Part shown: piece by piece, positions 16,393 to 24,438 of the stretch
How the letters are laid out: each line of letters starts with the position of its first letter
Position numbering within the stretch: the first letter of the stretch is position 1
Assembly (NCBI RefSeq): GCF_000817775.3
Contig: NZ_JTHE03000058.1
Location: 1 to 40,423 of the forward strand
From: Lyngbya confervoides BDU141951
Lineage (GTDB): Bacteria > Cyanobacteriota > Cyanobacteriia > Thermosynechococcales > Thermosynechococcaceae
Reading direction: 5' to 3'
Length of the DNA stretch: 40,423 nucleotides
Position numbers and translations under genes: made by a program
Notes under the pieces: model-generated
Told to the model about the DNA's origin: nothing
Databases searched by the model: none
What the model saw: the letters and a program-made list of their open reading frames with translations, nothing else

Positions 16393-17243
16393 GTAACGGT
16401 TTTTGGAGTTAGCAAGTGGGAGCGAATCCAGTCTAGAATGTCGGCCAAAACCTGGGCGCGATTAATATCTAAATGCAGTTCATGGAAGGCATGGGGGTAG
16501 CGAATCATTAGGCGATCGCTGACCGTTAGCTGGTCATAAAACTGTTGAGAACTGCGGGGGCTGGTGATGCGATCGCCTCCCCCATGCAACAGTAGGAGAG
16601 GGGTTTGCAGGCGAGGTGCCTGCTGGTGAATGCGCTCAACCGCCTTTAAATATTCCGTAGACAGGCGGGCGGTCCCCAGCGTGTGGTGTAGGGGGTCCGT
16701 TTCATACTGCTGGACCACGGCGGGATCTCGGGAGCAAGATCGTGGCTCAAGACCCACATTTAAACTAAAGCGCGGGAGAACAGCCGAAAGGATGCGACCC
16801 AGCCAAAGCTTCGCCGCTGGAATTCCAGTTTGACCGATCGCCGGCGCGGTTAAAATCAGTCCGCGCACCGGCAGCCTTCCCTGGAGAACCGCATCTAGCG
16901 CAATGACACCCCCGAGGCTATGTCCCCAAAGAAAGCAAGGAGAGTTGGGATATTGGGCGGAAACTTCACCCAGCAATAAGGCTAAATCTGACACATATTC
17001 TTCCCAGCACCGAATATAGGCTCTTTGCCCCTTAGAAAGGCCATGTCCTCGGAAGTCATGGCAAAAAACAGCTAGGTTTTCCCTAACCCAGGCCTCCCCC
17101 ACGCTTCGAAACTGACCACTGTGTCCCCCCAGACCGTGGGCAATCGCCACCACTGCATCTGGAGATCGGGCGGGTCGCCAAGCTTGATAAAAAATTTGCG
17201 CCGATTGCGGCCCCTGCAGATAGCCGGTGATATGTTGGCCCAT
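16389..17243 (-). CDS. Alpha/beta hydrolase, monoacylglycerol-lipase-like
   Basis: The protein is about 284 residues from ATG 17243. I choose this start because GGAGGAGGGG lies 3-12 bases upstream; that purine run would be coding if an ATG five codons earlier were used. The nucleophile elbow is GHSLGG (Ser109), the acid Asp224 in GGGDRITSP and the His254 in PHAFHELHLD. Together with the HGLGGHS and HDFRGHGLSKG motifs these match the serine-aminopeptidase S33/monoacylglycerol lipase group. It probably hydrolyses lysophospholipid or monoacylglycerol esters in the cytosol; the substrate is not proven. It overlaps the RluA-like gene downstream. Confidence 0.88.
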   Translation of the reverse strand: MGQHITGYLQGPQSAQIFYQAWRPARSPDAVVAIAHGLGGHSGQFRSVGEAWVRENLAVFCHDFRGHGLSKGQRAYIRCWEEYVSDLALLLGEVSAQYPNSPCFLWGHSLGGVIALDAVLQGRLPVRGLILTAPAIGQTGIPAAKLWLGRILSAVLPRFSLNVGLEPRSCSRDPAVVQQYETDPLHHTLGTARLSTEYLKAVERIHQQAPRLQTPLLLLHGGGDRITSPRSSQQFYDQLTVSDRLMIRYPHAFHELHLDINRAQVLADILDWIRSHLLTPKTVT

Positions 17244-17270
17244 TGCCCCTCCTCCCAAGCCATCGGTGCG

Positions 17271-17310
17271 TTGGCCTCACTGGAGTCAGGCCAATGACAC
17301 TCTTTATAAT
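17271..17310 (+). promoter_or_regulatory. Inverted repeat next to a TATAAT box in the hydrolase/DUF2062 divergent region
   Basis: TTGGCCT (17271-17277) and AGGCCAA (17288-17294) form a 7-bp inverted repeat with a 10-base centre. A perfect TATAAT is at 17305-17310. Two more TTGGCCT copies lie at 17351-17357 and 17416-17422. The set is a candidate operator-promoter for the plus-strand DUF2062 gene; the -35 region is weak. Confidence 0.35.
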
Positions 17311-17476
17311 GGAAAAGCACTTTTCTCCAATTTTAGCGACGTCTTCCAGTTTGGCCTACCCGGTGCGGTTCACCCTGCCGTGGACCTGGGGCCACAGGGC
17401 TGATGTCAAGGGCGGTTGGCCTCGGCCTTCACACCGCCTCCTCTGCGATTCACTCTATCTAGGCGCTCTGGTCCCT

Positions 17477-18016
17477 ATGCCTCGCTCCGTTCTTCAACGC
17501 TGCTTTCGATCCTCCTCAGCGCTCAGAACACCGGCCTCAACGCAAGCACTGCTGCACCGGGGGCGAAGACGGTTCCGCTACTGGTATTTACGCTTTCTTC
17601 GTCTGCGGGGAGGGGCAGACGCAGTGGCTCGGGGACTGGCCGCCGGAGCCTTTGCCGGGATGTTTCCCATCTTTGGGTTTCAAATGATTGTCGGGGTTTG
17701 CCTGGCGATCGCCATTAAGGGGAATCGGGTGGCTGCTATGGCGGCCACCTGGATTAGTAATCCCCTCACCTACGTTCCCCTCTTTGCCCTGAACTACCAT
17801 GTGGGCCAGCAGATCCTGGGCATTGAGCATCAGCCCTTACCCCAACAAGATATTACCCAATGGATGAGCATCGGGTCCGATGTTGCCAGCGCGCTTTTGA
17901 TGGGCTCCCTGGTGATGGGGAGCTTAATAAGCCTACTGGCCTATGGCTTGGGATATCACCTGAGCCATCGGTTTCGGCGACGACAGCGACAGCGCAAAAA
18001 ACGCTTCCATCCCTGA
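17477..18016 (+). CDS. DUF2062 membrane protein
   Basis: The recognisable domain begins RFRYWYLRFLRLRGGADAVARGLAAGAFAGMFP, the DUF2062 opening. It continues through a hydrophobic hairpin and WISNPLTYVPLF, then a second hydrophobic pair near the end. I place the start at ATG 17477 (MPRSVLQRCF), giving 179 residues; the frame stays open upstream to 17243 but that part has low-complexity, non-membrane content and overlaps the divergent gene. The C-terminus is strongly basic (RRRQRQRKKR). DUF2062 proteins are inner-membrane proteins of unknown function, sometimes fused to glycosyltransferases; no such fusion is seen here. Confidence 0.85.
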   Translation: MPRSVLQRCFRSSSALRTPASTQALLHRGRRRFRYWYLRFLRLRGGADAVARGLAAGAFAGMFPIFGFQMIVGVCLAIAIKGNRVAAMAATWISNPLTYVPLFALNYHVGQQILGIEHQPLPQQDITQWMSIGSDVASALLMGSLVMGSLISLLAYGLGYHLSHRFRRRQRQRKKRFHP

Positions 18017-18069
18017 GGTTAGCCGCCCGCTAGGCCCACATCGGGGCTTGGCAGAAGTTCGTCAATTCC

Positions 18070-18525
18070 CTAGTCTAAAAATCCCATGAGGTTATACTCT
18101 TCCAACAGCGGGGCCGTCGCAATGGGGCGATTATTGGGAAGCGAGTCAGAGGGCTTGAGGGGCAAATGCAAGCTCACCACCGGGCGATCGCCGTGCATGG
18201 CCACAATGTCCAGCTGGCTGCGCAGCACAGGGCGATGGTGGGGGAGGTGATCTAAACTGGCAACCTGCGCCGATCCGGCAAGAATCGGTCGACCATTGGG
18301 AAGGCTTTCTGAGGGAACCAGGGCCGAATTACTCGGATAAATCGGCCGATTGGCGGGCAGGGGTTCTGGGGCGTAAGACACCATCCGTCCTTGCTCGTAT
18401 AACACCACTTCTCCGGTGTTACTTTTACGGTCTTTCTTCGCATCCGTCTCCCTGGCCGGAGCCTTGGACTCAGTCTGAGCATGGACCTCAGACGACTCAG
18501 ATGCAGCACTCTTACGTACAGCCAT
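18070..18525 (-). CDS. Hypothetical protein with 19-residue LPxxRPI repeats
   Basis: This 151-residue protein has no signal peptide or membrane segment. The first 40 residues are Lys/Ser/Ala-rich and probably disordered. The rest is a degenerate repeat: LPANRPI at 56-62, LPNGRPI at 75-81, LPHHRPV at 94-100, a decayed GDRPV at 112-116 and LPNNRPI at 129-135. Three of the four spacings are consistent with a 19-residue period. It ends EEYNLMGFLD. An AAGGA precedes the ATG. I do not recognise a named family. The regular Leu-Pro/Arg-Pro units suggest a peptide-binding or scaffold role, but that is a guess. Confidence 0.75.
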   Translation of the reverse strand: MAVRKSAASESSEVHAQTESKAPARETDAKKDRKSNTGEVVLYEQGRMVSYAPEPLPANRPIYPSNSALVPSESLPNGRPILAGSAQVASLDHLPHHRPVLRSQLDIVAMHGDRPVVSLHLPLKPSDSLPNNRPIATAPLLEEYNLMGFLD

Positions 18526-18749
18526 AATGCAATCCTTGCGTTAACGTATGCCCATTGATGCGCAGATCAAGGGTATAAGCAGTCTATCGGTTCACAACAA
18601 ACTGTTTCAAGACGCTGCGATTTCGTTACATTCCCGCAGCACTCTGATTCCCGCAGTCCCAAGGCGTTACGTCTGTGATGATAATTTCCCAAGAACCTCA
18701 TAGGCAGACCTTATGGGTCCTAGACGCGCGCCTGTCCAAGGCCAAGGTG

Positions 18750-19169
18750 TCAGATCGGCTGCAATTGCTTCGCCTGCTGAATCCACTGCATCACATGGAC
18801 CAGGGTCGGGCAGTGGTCCTTTTGCTGTAGCAGGGCAACCTGAAACCGCAGCACATGGCGATGTAGCTGGCCAGGATGAGCTTGGGCCAACTGTTGGACG
18901 GAATAAACTCCACAGTGTAGGACGAGGCCGCAGTAGCGAGTCCCAATGGCCGGCACCCTTGCCAGATCGGCCATGGCCACTGGCTTCATAATTTCCTGAT
19001 CTCGTAGCTGTAGCGACCTCGCCAGTTGCTGCTGGGCTGACCGAGAGGATGCTTCATGCAAAAGATCAAGGGTGGTCACCAGACCCCGATCACAGAGAAG
19101 GTGCAGCACGTCCGCTGATATTCCCGGCAGATCTGCCAGTGGATAGCTCTGGCTCATTTGGCGAGGCAT
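18750..19169 (-). CDS. DUF4332 helix-hairpin-helix protein
   Basis: The 139-residue protein has two helix-hairpin-helix-like segments: PLADLPGISADVLHLLCDRGL near residue 10 and LARVPAIGTRYCGLVLHCGV near residue 70. This pattern is the DUF4332 signature, common in cyanobacteria. HhH pairs usually contact DNA or mediate protein contacts; the specific role is unknown. Its gene starts 10 bases after the stop of the penicillin-binding-protein gene, so it is the promoter-distal member of that operon. An in-frame ATG four codons later is an alternative start. Confidence 0.8.
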   Translation of the reverse strand: MPRQMSQSYPLADLPGISADVLHLLCDRGLVTTLDLLHEASSRSAQQQLARSLQLRDQEIMKPVAMADLARVPAIGTRYCGLVLHCGVYSVQQLAQAHPGQLHRHVLRFQVALLQQKDHCPTLVHVMQWIQQAKQLQPI

Positions 19170-19178
19170 AGGCCGGAA

Positions 19179-21095
19179 TTACTGGGGTCGCGGTTGGGAA
19201 AACTTGGAGGGAGAGGTGAAATACTCCACCGGTTCATCTCGAAGCGCCTGCTGCATAAAGTCTCGCCAGACGGGCGCCACAAGACCACCCCCTGTAGCTC
19301 CACCTCCCATCCGGGTATAGTCATCGTTTCCGGCCCATACGGCTGCGGCCAGTTGAGGCACGTAGCCCACAAACCACACGTCCCGTTCAGAGGACGTCGT
19401 TCCCGTTTTCCCCGCCGCTTGACGTCCAAAATCGGCCGCTTTTCCCGTGCCCCCCTCTACAACGCTGGTTAAGGTCACATTCAGGGAGGCTGCCGCCCAA
19501 GGATCTAGAACAAGCCGCGGCTTGGGCTTATTATCTAGCAAGATATGACCGCTGCTATCGGTAACCTGCACAATCGAGGTGGTTTCCGACTGCCAGCCAT
19601 TGTTGGCAAAGGTGGCATAGGCAGAGGTGATTTCTAGGGGGGTTAAGTCTACAGACCCCAGGGGCAGAGAAATGACCGGTGCAATGGGGCTTTCAATCCC
19701 CAGAACCCGGCAGACGTCAATGACCTTCTCCAGCCCGATTTTTTGACCAATTACAATCGGCGGAATATTCCGAGACTGAGACAGGGCGGTTCGAATGGTC
19801 ATCGAACCACCAAAGGTGCGATCGTAGTTTTGGGGCACATAGCGTTCTGCACTCCCATCATCAAAGCTGACGGGATTATCGTTCACCACCGTACTAGGGT
19901 CGTAGCGCCCCGAGGCAAAGGCCGTGTAATAGACAAACGGCTTAAAAGACGATCCGGGCTGACGCATCGCTTGGGTGGCCCGGTTGAACTCACTCTTGTC
20001 GCGATCCACCCCGCCCACAATCGCCTTGATGTAGTGGGTTCTGGGGTCCACCGCCACCAGCGCCATTTGGTCGGCGTAGTAGCGAAGGGAATGACTGTGC
20101 CAATACTGAATCGTTTCCTCTGCAGCCTCCTGCATCCGATAGTCAACGGTAGACTGCACCCGCATCCCGCCGCGGTTTAGAGAATCGCGGCCAAATCGCT
20201 TTTCTAGTTCCTTGACCACCGTGTTAGTCACGTAGGGCGATCGACTGCGCTGAAAAGAGGTGATGTTTCCCAGTGTTAGAGGCTCCTGCTTAGCCGCTTC
20301 GGCTTCGGCTGCGCTCGCCCAGCCCAGGCGCACCATTCGATCGAGGACTAAGCCCTGACGGGTTTTAGCCTCTGGGAAATCCAGAAATGGACTGTAGGCT
20401 TCCGGGGCCTGGATAATGCCGGCCATCATCGCGGCCTCTGCAAGATTTAAATCTGCCGCCGACTTTTTAAAGTAGCTTTTGGCTGCGGTTTGTACCCCGT
20501 AGGTGTTGTGTCCCCAGTACACCTGGTTGAGGTACATCTCTAAAATTTCATCTTTAGAAAACATTTTCTCCATGCGCATGGCCAGGACCGCTTCCGAAAC
20601 CTTGCGAGAGAGAACCTGTTTTGGAGAAAGAAACAGATTTTTGGCGAGCTGCATAGTCAGGGTGGAAGCGCCCTGAGCGGTCTCCCCTTGGCTGAAGTTA
20701 ATGATGGCAGCGCGCGCGATGCCAATCGGGTTCACCCCGTTGTGCTGGTAAAAGTTGCTATCCTCCATGGCCAGGACGGCCAACTTCATCTCTGGCGAGA
20801 CTTGATCGAGGGTGACAACTTCACGATTTTCTTCCCCATGAAAGCTAGCCAGAACTTTGCCATTGACGTCGTAGATGTAGGTGGTTTCGCTGGGAATATA
20901 CCCCTTCAGGCTGCGAACATTCGGCAAATCTCGAAAGCTAATGGCCAACCCCACCAGGGCTCCGGCCACCGCTGTGCTCCCCAACATTGAGGTGATCAAT
21001 ATGGTTGAGCCTGTGGCCTTTAAAACCCCGGAGAAAAAGCCCATCGGCTTGCGATAACTTTTTTCAGACTGATGGCGAAGCGTTCTTGAGGACAC
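19179..21095 (-). CDS. Class A penicillin-binding protein (bifunctional glycosyltransferase/transpeptidase)
   Basis: The 638-residue protein polymerises and cross-links peptidoglycan in the periplasm. A basic cytoplasmic tail leads into one membrane anchor (about 30-52). The glycosyltransferase-51 domain has catalytic E111 in MEDSNFYQHNG and the motif QGASTLTMQLAKN. The transpeptidase domain has the nucleophile Ser382 in SSFK, SRN at 440-442 and KTGT at 562-565. All key residues are present. The start is GTG at 21095; an ATG 17 codons downstream is possible. DUF4332 follows in the same operon. The divergent 494-base region upstream contains foldable elements. Confidence 0.95.
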   Translation of the reverse strand: MSSRTLRHQSEKSYRKPMGFFSGVLKATGSTILITSMLGSTAVAGALVGLAISFRDLPNVRSLKGYIPSETTYIYDVNGKVLASFHGEENREVVTLDQVSPEMKLAVLAMEDSNFYQHNGVNPIGIARAAIINFSQGETAQGASTLTMQLAKNLFLSPKQVLSRKVSEAVLAMRMEKMFSKDEILEMYLNQVYWGHNTYGVQTAAKSYFKKSAADLNLAEAAMMAGIIQAPEAYSPFLDFPEAKTRQGLVLDRMVRLGWASAAEAEAAKQEPLTLGNITSFQRSRSPYVTNTVVKELEKRFGRDSLNRGGMRVQSTVDYRMQEAAEETIQYWHSHSLRYYADQMALVAVDPRTHYIKAIVGGVDRDKSEFNRATQAMRQPGSSFKPFVYYTAFASGRYDPSTVVNDNPVSFDDGSAERYVPQNYDRTFGGSMTIRTALSQSRNIPPIVIGQKIGLEKVIDVCRVLGIESPIAPVISLPLGSVDLTPLEITSAYATFANNGWQSETTSIVQVTDSSGHILLDNKPKPRLVLDPWAAASLNVTLTSVVEGGTGKAADFGRQAAGKTGTTSSERDVWFVGYVPQLAAAVWAGNDDYTRMGGGATGGGLVAPVWRDFMQQALRDEPVEYFTSPSKFSQPRPQ

Positions 21096-21172
21096 TGTGC
21101 AAATTTTCCCTATGCCTACCGATCAACAGAGTTCATTCAACGCACGGGTAAGGGTCTAAGACATTTGCTTTG

Positions 21173-21320
21173 GATCTAGACGGATCCTTGACGTTCTTTG
21201 AGCCTTTCTTATAGGTAAGCCTATCCTAGAATTAACCGCCGCTGTTTTCCTCGATCATTTAATCACTGAGCCGTTTAGATTTAGCATAGCTTAGATGATC
21301 TGAGGATCCACGTCTAGGTC
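21173..21320. promoter_or_regulatory. 148-base element with long complementary arms
   Basis: CTAGACGGATCC (21176-21187) is complementary to GGATCCACGTCTAG (21304-21317) apart from one or two unpaired bases. A few flanking bases extend the pairing to about 15-17 bp, some as G-T wobbles. Inside lies a perfect hairpin, ATAGG-TAAG-CCTAT (21211-21224). It could be a structured RNA or leader, or a pair of operator half-sites. Function is inferred only from the base-pairing. Confidence 0.4.
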
Positions 21321-21397
21321 GCCGGGGACTGGGCCCTTGCGAAGAAGGTTCTCCAACGCTAGGACCAGAGGAAAAAACCTATATCTTGCCGATCTCT

Positions 21398-21417
21398 GCC
21401 CAACCTGCAGGTTGGGC
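21398..21417. promoter_or_regulatory. Perfect 20-bp palindrome upstream of tyrS
   Basis: GCCCAACCTGCAGGTTGGGC is fully self-complementary. As RNA it folds as an 8-bp stem with a TGCA loop; as DNA it is a symmetric protein-binding site. There is no following T-run, so it is not a standard terminator. It lies 172 bases before the tyrS ATG. Confidence 0.5.
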
Positions 21418-21589
21418 CAGGATTTGTCGGCCTAGATGAGGGCGGCTAGGTTAGGTCTGGATTGGCTCCAGGGGTCTAGTACAGTAGATAGGGCTGAAGA
21501 AGATCTGCGGCCCAGCGCGGGGATTGCAATCTTGTTTGCAGGTCTCCATTCTATTTTGTTCCATCGTTTACCGTCGCCGAAACGCCACC

Positions 21590-22801
21590 ATGAACACTCT
21601 GCCGGACCTCCTTGATCGAGGTGTCACCGAGATTTTTCCCCACAATGCGGAGAGCGACCGTCCTGAGGAAAATCTCGCGATCGCCCTGGCGACTACCCAG
21701 CGTCCCTTGCGGGTCAAGTTTGGGATTGACCCCACTGGGTCTGAGGTCCACCTGGGACATAGCATCCCGATCCGCAAGCTCCGAGCCTTTCAAGACCAAG
21801 GGCACACCGCTGTGCTGATCATAGGGGACTTCACTGCCAGAATTGGCGATCCCACCGGCAAGGCCGAGGTGCGGCGCCAGCTCACAGAGGCCGAAGTTCG
21901 AACCAACGTGCAAACCTACCTTGACCAAATTCGTCCCATTCTCGACTTTGATACCCCAGGTCGCTTAGAAATTCGCTATAACTCCCAATGGCTTAGCCAG
22001 CTTAATCTCTCGGAGATTCTGGATCTTCTCGCCACCATGACGGTGGGGCAGATGTTAGCCAAGGAGGGATTTGCAGATCGCTATGGACGGGGAACTCCCA
22101 TTTTTTTACATGAGTTTCTCTATCCCTTGATGCAGGGCTACGATTCGGTGGCGGTGCAAGCAGACATCGAGCTAGGCGGCACCGATCAAAAATTTAACTT
22201 TGCCGTGGGTCGAGATCTACAACGTCACTTTGGTCAGTCCCCACAGTTTGGACTGTTGATGCCGATTTTACCGGGAACCGATGGTGTGCAGAAAATGTCC
22301 AAGTCTTTAAATAATTACGTTGGACTGACGGAAGATCCCGTTTCGATGTACTCCAAGCTGGAAAAAATCCCCGATGCAATTCTCCCCCAGTATTTTGAGC
22401 TGTTAACCCACCAAGACCTCGATGCCCTCCCGATCAATCCGCGCGAGTGTCAAAAGTTATTAGCCCGCGATATCGTCTCCCAATATTGGGGAGCGCAAAC
22501 TGCCCAACAGACCCAGGCCTCGGTGGAGGCGATGGTGACCCAGGGACAGACCCGTCACAGCGATCTCATTCCTGAATTTTCCTTAGATAGCATTGAGTTT
22601 CCAGCCAAACTCTTTTACCTGTTAAGCGCCAGTGGACTGTGTAGCAGCAGTAGCGAGGCCCGCCGTCAGATTCAGGGGGGAGCGGTGCGACTCAATGGAG
22701 AGAAAATACTAGATGCCAACTGGGTCGCCCCTGACAAAAGCGGTCTTACGGGTAAAGTCCTGCAGGTTGGCAAAAAAAAGTTTCTTCGTCTTGCCCCTTG
22801 A
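21590..22801 (+). CDS. tyrS: Tyrosyl-tRNA synthetase
   Basis: This class I synthetase charges tRNA-Tyr. I chose ATG 21590 ([11 protein letters not shown]), giving 403 residues; the longer upstream frame has no conserved content. The HIGH-type motif is HLGH at 54-57, the KMSKS loop is at 235-239, and GGTDQKFN matches the tyrosine/ATP pocket. A C-terminal S4 domain starts near [23 protein letters not shown] and binds the tRNA. The gene stands alone, divergent from the PBP gene, with a palindrome in its upstream region. No T-box is seen, nor expected in cyanobacteria. Confidence 0.96.
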   Translation: MNTLPDLLDRGVTEIFPHNAESDRPEENLAIALATTQRPLRVKFGIDPTGSEVHLGHSIPIRKLRAFQDQGHTAVLIIGDFTARIGDPTGKAEVRRQLTEAEVRTNVQTYLDQIRPILDFDTPGRLEIRYNSQWLSQLNLSEILDLLATMTVGQMLAKEGFADRYGRGTPIFLHEFLYPLMQGYDSVAVQADIELGGTDQKFNFAVGRDLQRHFGQSPQFGLLMPILPGTDGVQKMSKSLNNYVGLTEDPVSMYSKLEKIPDAILPQYFELLTHQDLDALPINPRECQKLLARDIVSQYWGAQTAQQTQASVEAMVTQGQTRHSDLIPEFSLDSIEFPAKLFYLLSASGLCSSSSEARRQIQGGAVRLNGEKILDANWVAPDKSGLTGKVLQVGKKKFLRLAP

Positions 22802-23069
22802 AGTCCCGCGATGGCCATTGCCCTGGTTCACTTCCCAAAGTGTTGGCTACAATAGGCCCAGGGACAGCCCAGTGCCGTTCCCAAGCACCCGCAAGCTAGC
22901 GCAGTTCCACGGAACATATTTTTGAGAATCATGCGTCAAAGCCATTCATATTTGGGAGAGGATTGGGGCAGAATAATTAATGTCAGGGTAGATTTGAAGT
23001 CTGAACTCTGTCGGTGCTTCGCGTAAAGTGTTTAAAACAGCAGGATAGCCTCAGTTAAGGTAAATTGAC

Positions 23070-23453
23070 ATGACAACGGTGTTGGTGGTTGACGATAGTC
23101 CTACAATTCGAGCCATGATTGTTGAACTGCTTAAGTCCCATGGCATGAAAACGCTGGAGGCGGAAGATGGCGCGATCGCCAAGCAGTTGCTGAGCGATAG
23201 CAATATCGTCCCAGACCTTGTCATTACGGATATTGTCATGCCCAACATGAATGGGTATGAATTTTGTCGCTGGGTGAAAAACAATCCCACCACTACCCAG
23301 GTGCCCGTGATTATGTGCACCACAAAGGGAGAAGACTTTGATAAGCACTGGGGCAAGCGCCAGGGCAGCGATGCTTACATTACCAAACCCTTTGAAGGAA
23401 AGGAAATGTTGGCCACGGTCAGCTCTCTGCTGAAGGCTCAGACGGCCCCCTAG
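23070..23453 (+). CDS. CheY-like single-domain response regulator (PilH-like)
   Basis: The 127-residue receiver domain has the acidic pair D8-D9, phosphoacceptor D54 in VITDIVMP, the conserved Thr in MCTTKGE and K106 in TKPF. There is no output domain. The stretch KGEDFDKHWGKRQGSDAYITKPF resembles PilH/PixH regulators of cyanobacterial pilus motility and phototaxis clusters. No histidine kinase, methyl-accepting protein or CheW gene is nearby, so its partner is encoded elsewhere. An AAGG precedes the ATG. The 268 bases upstream contain no other feature I can support. Confidence 0.9.
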   Translation: MTTVLVVDDSPTIRAMIVELLKSHGMKTLEAEDGAIAKQLLSDSNIVPDLVITDIVMPNMNGYEFCRWVKNNPTTTQVPVIMCTTKGEDFDKHWGKRQGSDAYITKPFEGKEMLATVSSLLKAQTAP

Positions 23454-23480
23454 GGACGCCTAGGTCGCAGTCCACTTCAC

Positions 23481-23954
23481 ATGGGTATTGAAATCGAGCG
23501 AAAGTTTTTAGTAGCGGGCGATGCGTGGAAGCACCAAGCCTCAGGAGTTCGCTACCGCCAGGGCTATCTCACCCGTTCTCCAGCCGTTACGGTTCGGATT
23601 CGTCTGGTTGGAGAGGTGGGATATCTCACAGTGAAGGGGCCCGTGGTCAATCTCACCCGCCCGGAATATGAGTATGAAATTCCTGGAGAGGATGCGCGGC
23701 AGATGCTCCGTCACTGGTGTCGCGACCAAATTATTGAAAAAAACCGTTACCGGATTCCCTTTGCGGGCTTAATTTGGGAAGTTGATGAGTTTTTAGGCCC
23801 GAATCAAGGGCTCATTCTAGCCGAAGTGGAGCTATCGGATCCGGCCCAGCCTGTTGATCTTCCCAGTTGGGTTGACCAGGAAGTCTCCGGGGACAATCGA
23901 TACTACAATTCCTATTTGGTACAGCATCCCTACACAACCTGGAATCGACCATGA
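23481..23954 (+). CDS. CYTH-domain protein, probable inorganic triphosphatase
   Basis: The 157-residue protein begins [11 protein letters not shown], giving the ExExK metal/triphosphate motif (E4, E6, K8). Further charged strands follow: [40 protein letters not shown] and LAEVEL. These line the triphosphate tunnel of CYTH enzymes. Short, single-domain bacterial members usually hydrolyse inorganic tripolyphosphate; a few make cAMP. It begins 27 bases after the response-regulator gene and overlaps ispF by 4 bp, so it probably belongs to a small operon. The link to isoprenoid synthesis is only positional. Confidence 0.88.
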   Translation: MGIEIERKFLVAGDAWKHQASGVRYRQGYLTRSPAVTVRIRLVGEVGYLTVKGPVVNLTRPEYEYEIPGEDARQMLRHWCRDQIIEKNRYRIPFAGLIWEVDEFLGPNQGLILAEVELSDPAQPVDLPSWVDQEVSGDNRYYNSYLVQHPYTTWNRP

Positions 23955-24436
23955 GCGCAATCCGGATCGGTAACGGCTATGACCTTCACCAGCTTGTTGC
24001 AGGTCGCCCTCTGATTTTAGGGGGGGTTCAGATTGACCATTGCCTGGGACTTTTGGGACACAGCGATGCCGATGTTTTAACCCATGCAATTATGGATGCG
24101 CTGCTCGGGGCTCTGAGCCTGGGCGATATTGGTCATTATTTTCCCCCCAGTGACCCCAAGTGGGCTGGGGCTAACAGCTTAGACCTGCTTGCCCAGGTCA
24201 ACGATCTCCTTCACGCCCAGGGGTGGCAGGTGGGGAACATTGATTCGGTCGTGGTTGCGGAGCGCCCCAAGCTCAAACCCCACATTGCTGCCATGCGCGA
24301 TCGCCTAGCGGAGGTTCTCCAACTCAATCCGACCCAGATTGGCATTAAGGCAACCACCAACGAACAGCTAGGCCCCGTGGGAGAAGAGCGCGCCATTGTT
24401 TCCTACGCTGTGGCGCTTTTAGAGCAGATTGAATAA
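23951..24436 (+). CDS. ispF: 2-C-methyl-D-erythritol 2,4-cyclodiphosphate synthase
   Basis: IspF converts CDP-methylerythritol 2-phosphate to the cyclodiphosphate, step five of the non-mevalonate isoprenoid pathway. The 161-residue protein has the zinc ligands D11 and H13 (GYDLHQL) and H45 (after HSDADVLTH), plus [16 protein letters not shown]. The C-terminal [18 protein letters not shown] matches the CMP-binding region. It starts within the end of the CYTH gene (ATGA) and is followed within three bases by the ROK kinase frame. ispG of the same pathway begins at the right end of this window. Confidence 0.97.
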   Translation: MSAIRIGNGYDLHQLVAGRPLILGGVQIDHCLGLLGHSDADVLTHAIMDALLGALSLGDIGHYFPPSDPKWAGANSLDLLAQVNDLLHAQGWQVGNIDSVVVAERPKLKPHIAAMRDRLAEVLQLNPTQIGIKATTNEQLGPVGEERAIVSYAVALLEQIE

Positions 24437-24438
24437 TT

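Larger units (their letters stand above)
21096..21589. other. 494-base divergent intergenic region between the PBP gene and tyrS
   Basis: No gene is evident. It holds a long imperfect stem (21173-21320) with a small internal hairpin, a separate 20-bp perfect palindrome (21398-21417) and many CTAG-containing words. Promoters for both flanking genes must be here, but I cannot assign boxes with confidence. Confidence 0.55.

Noticed and set aside
17243-17476. 78-codon N-terminal extension of the DUF2062 gene
   Set aside because: It overlaps the divergent hydrolase gene and its promoter region and lacks conserved content.
21096-21589. T-box leader for tyrS
   Set aside because: No T-box consensus or terminator/antiterminator pair is present; such leaders are not known from cyanobacteria.
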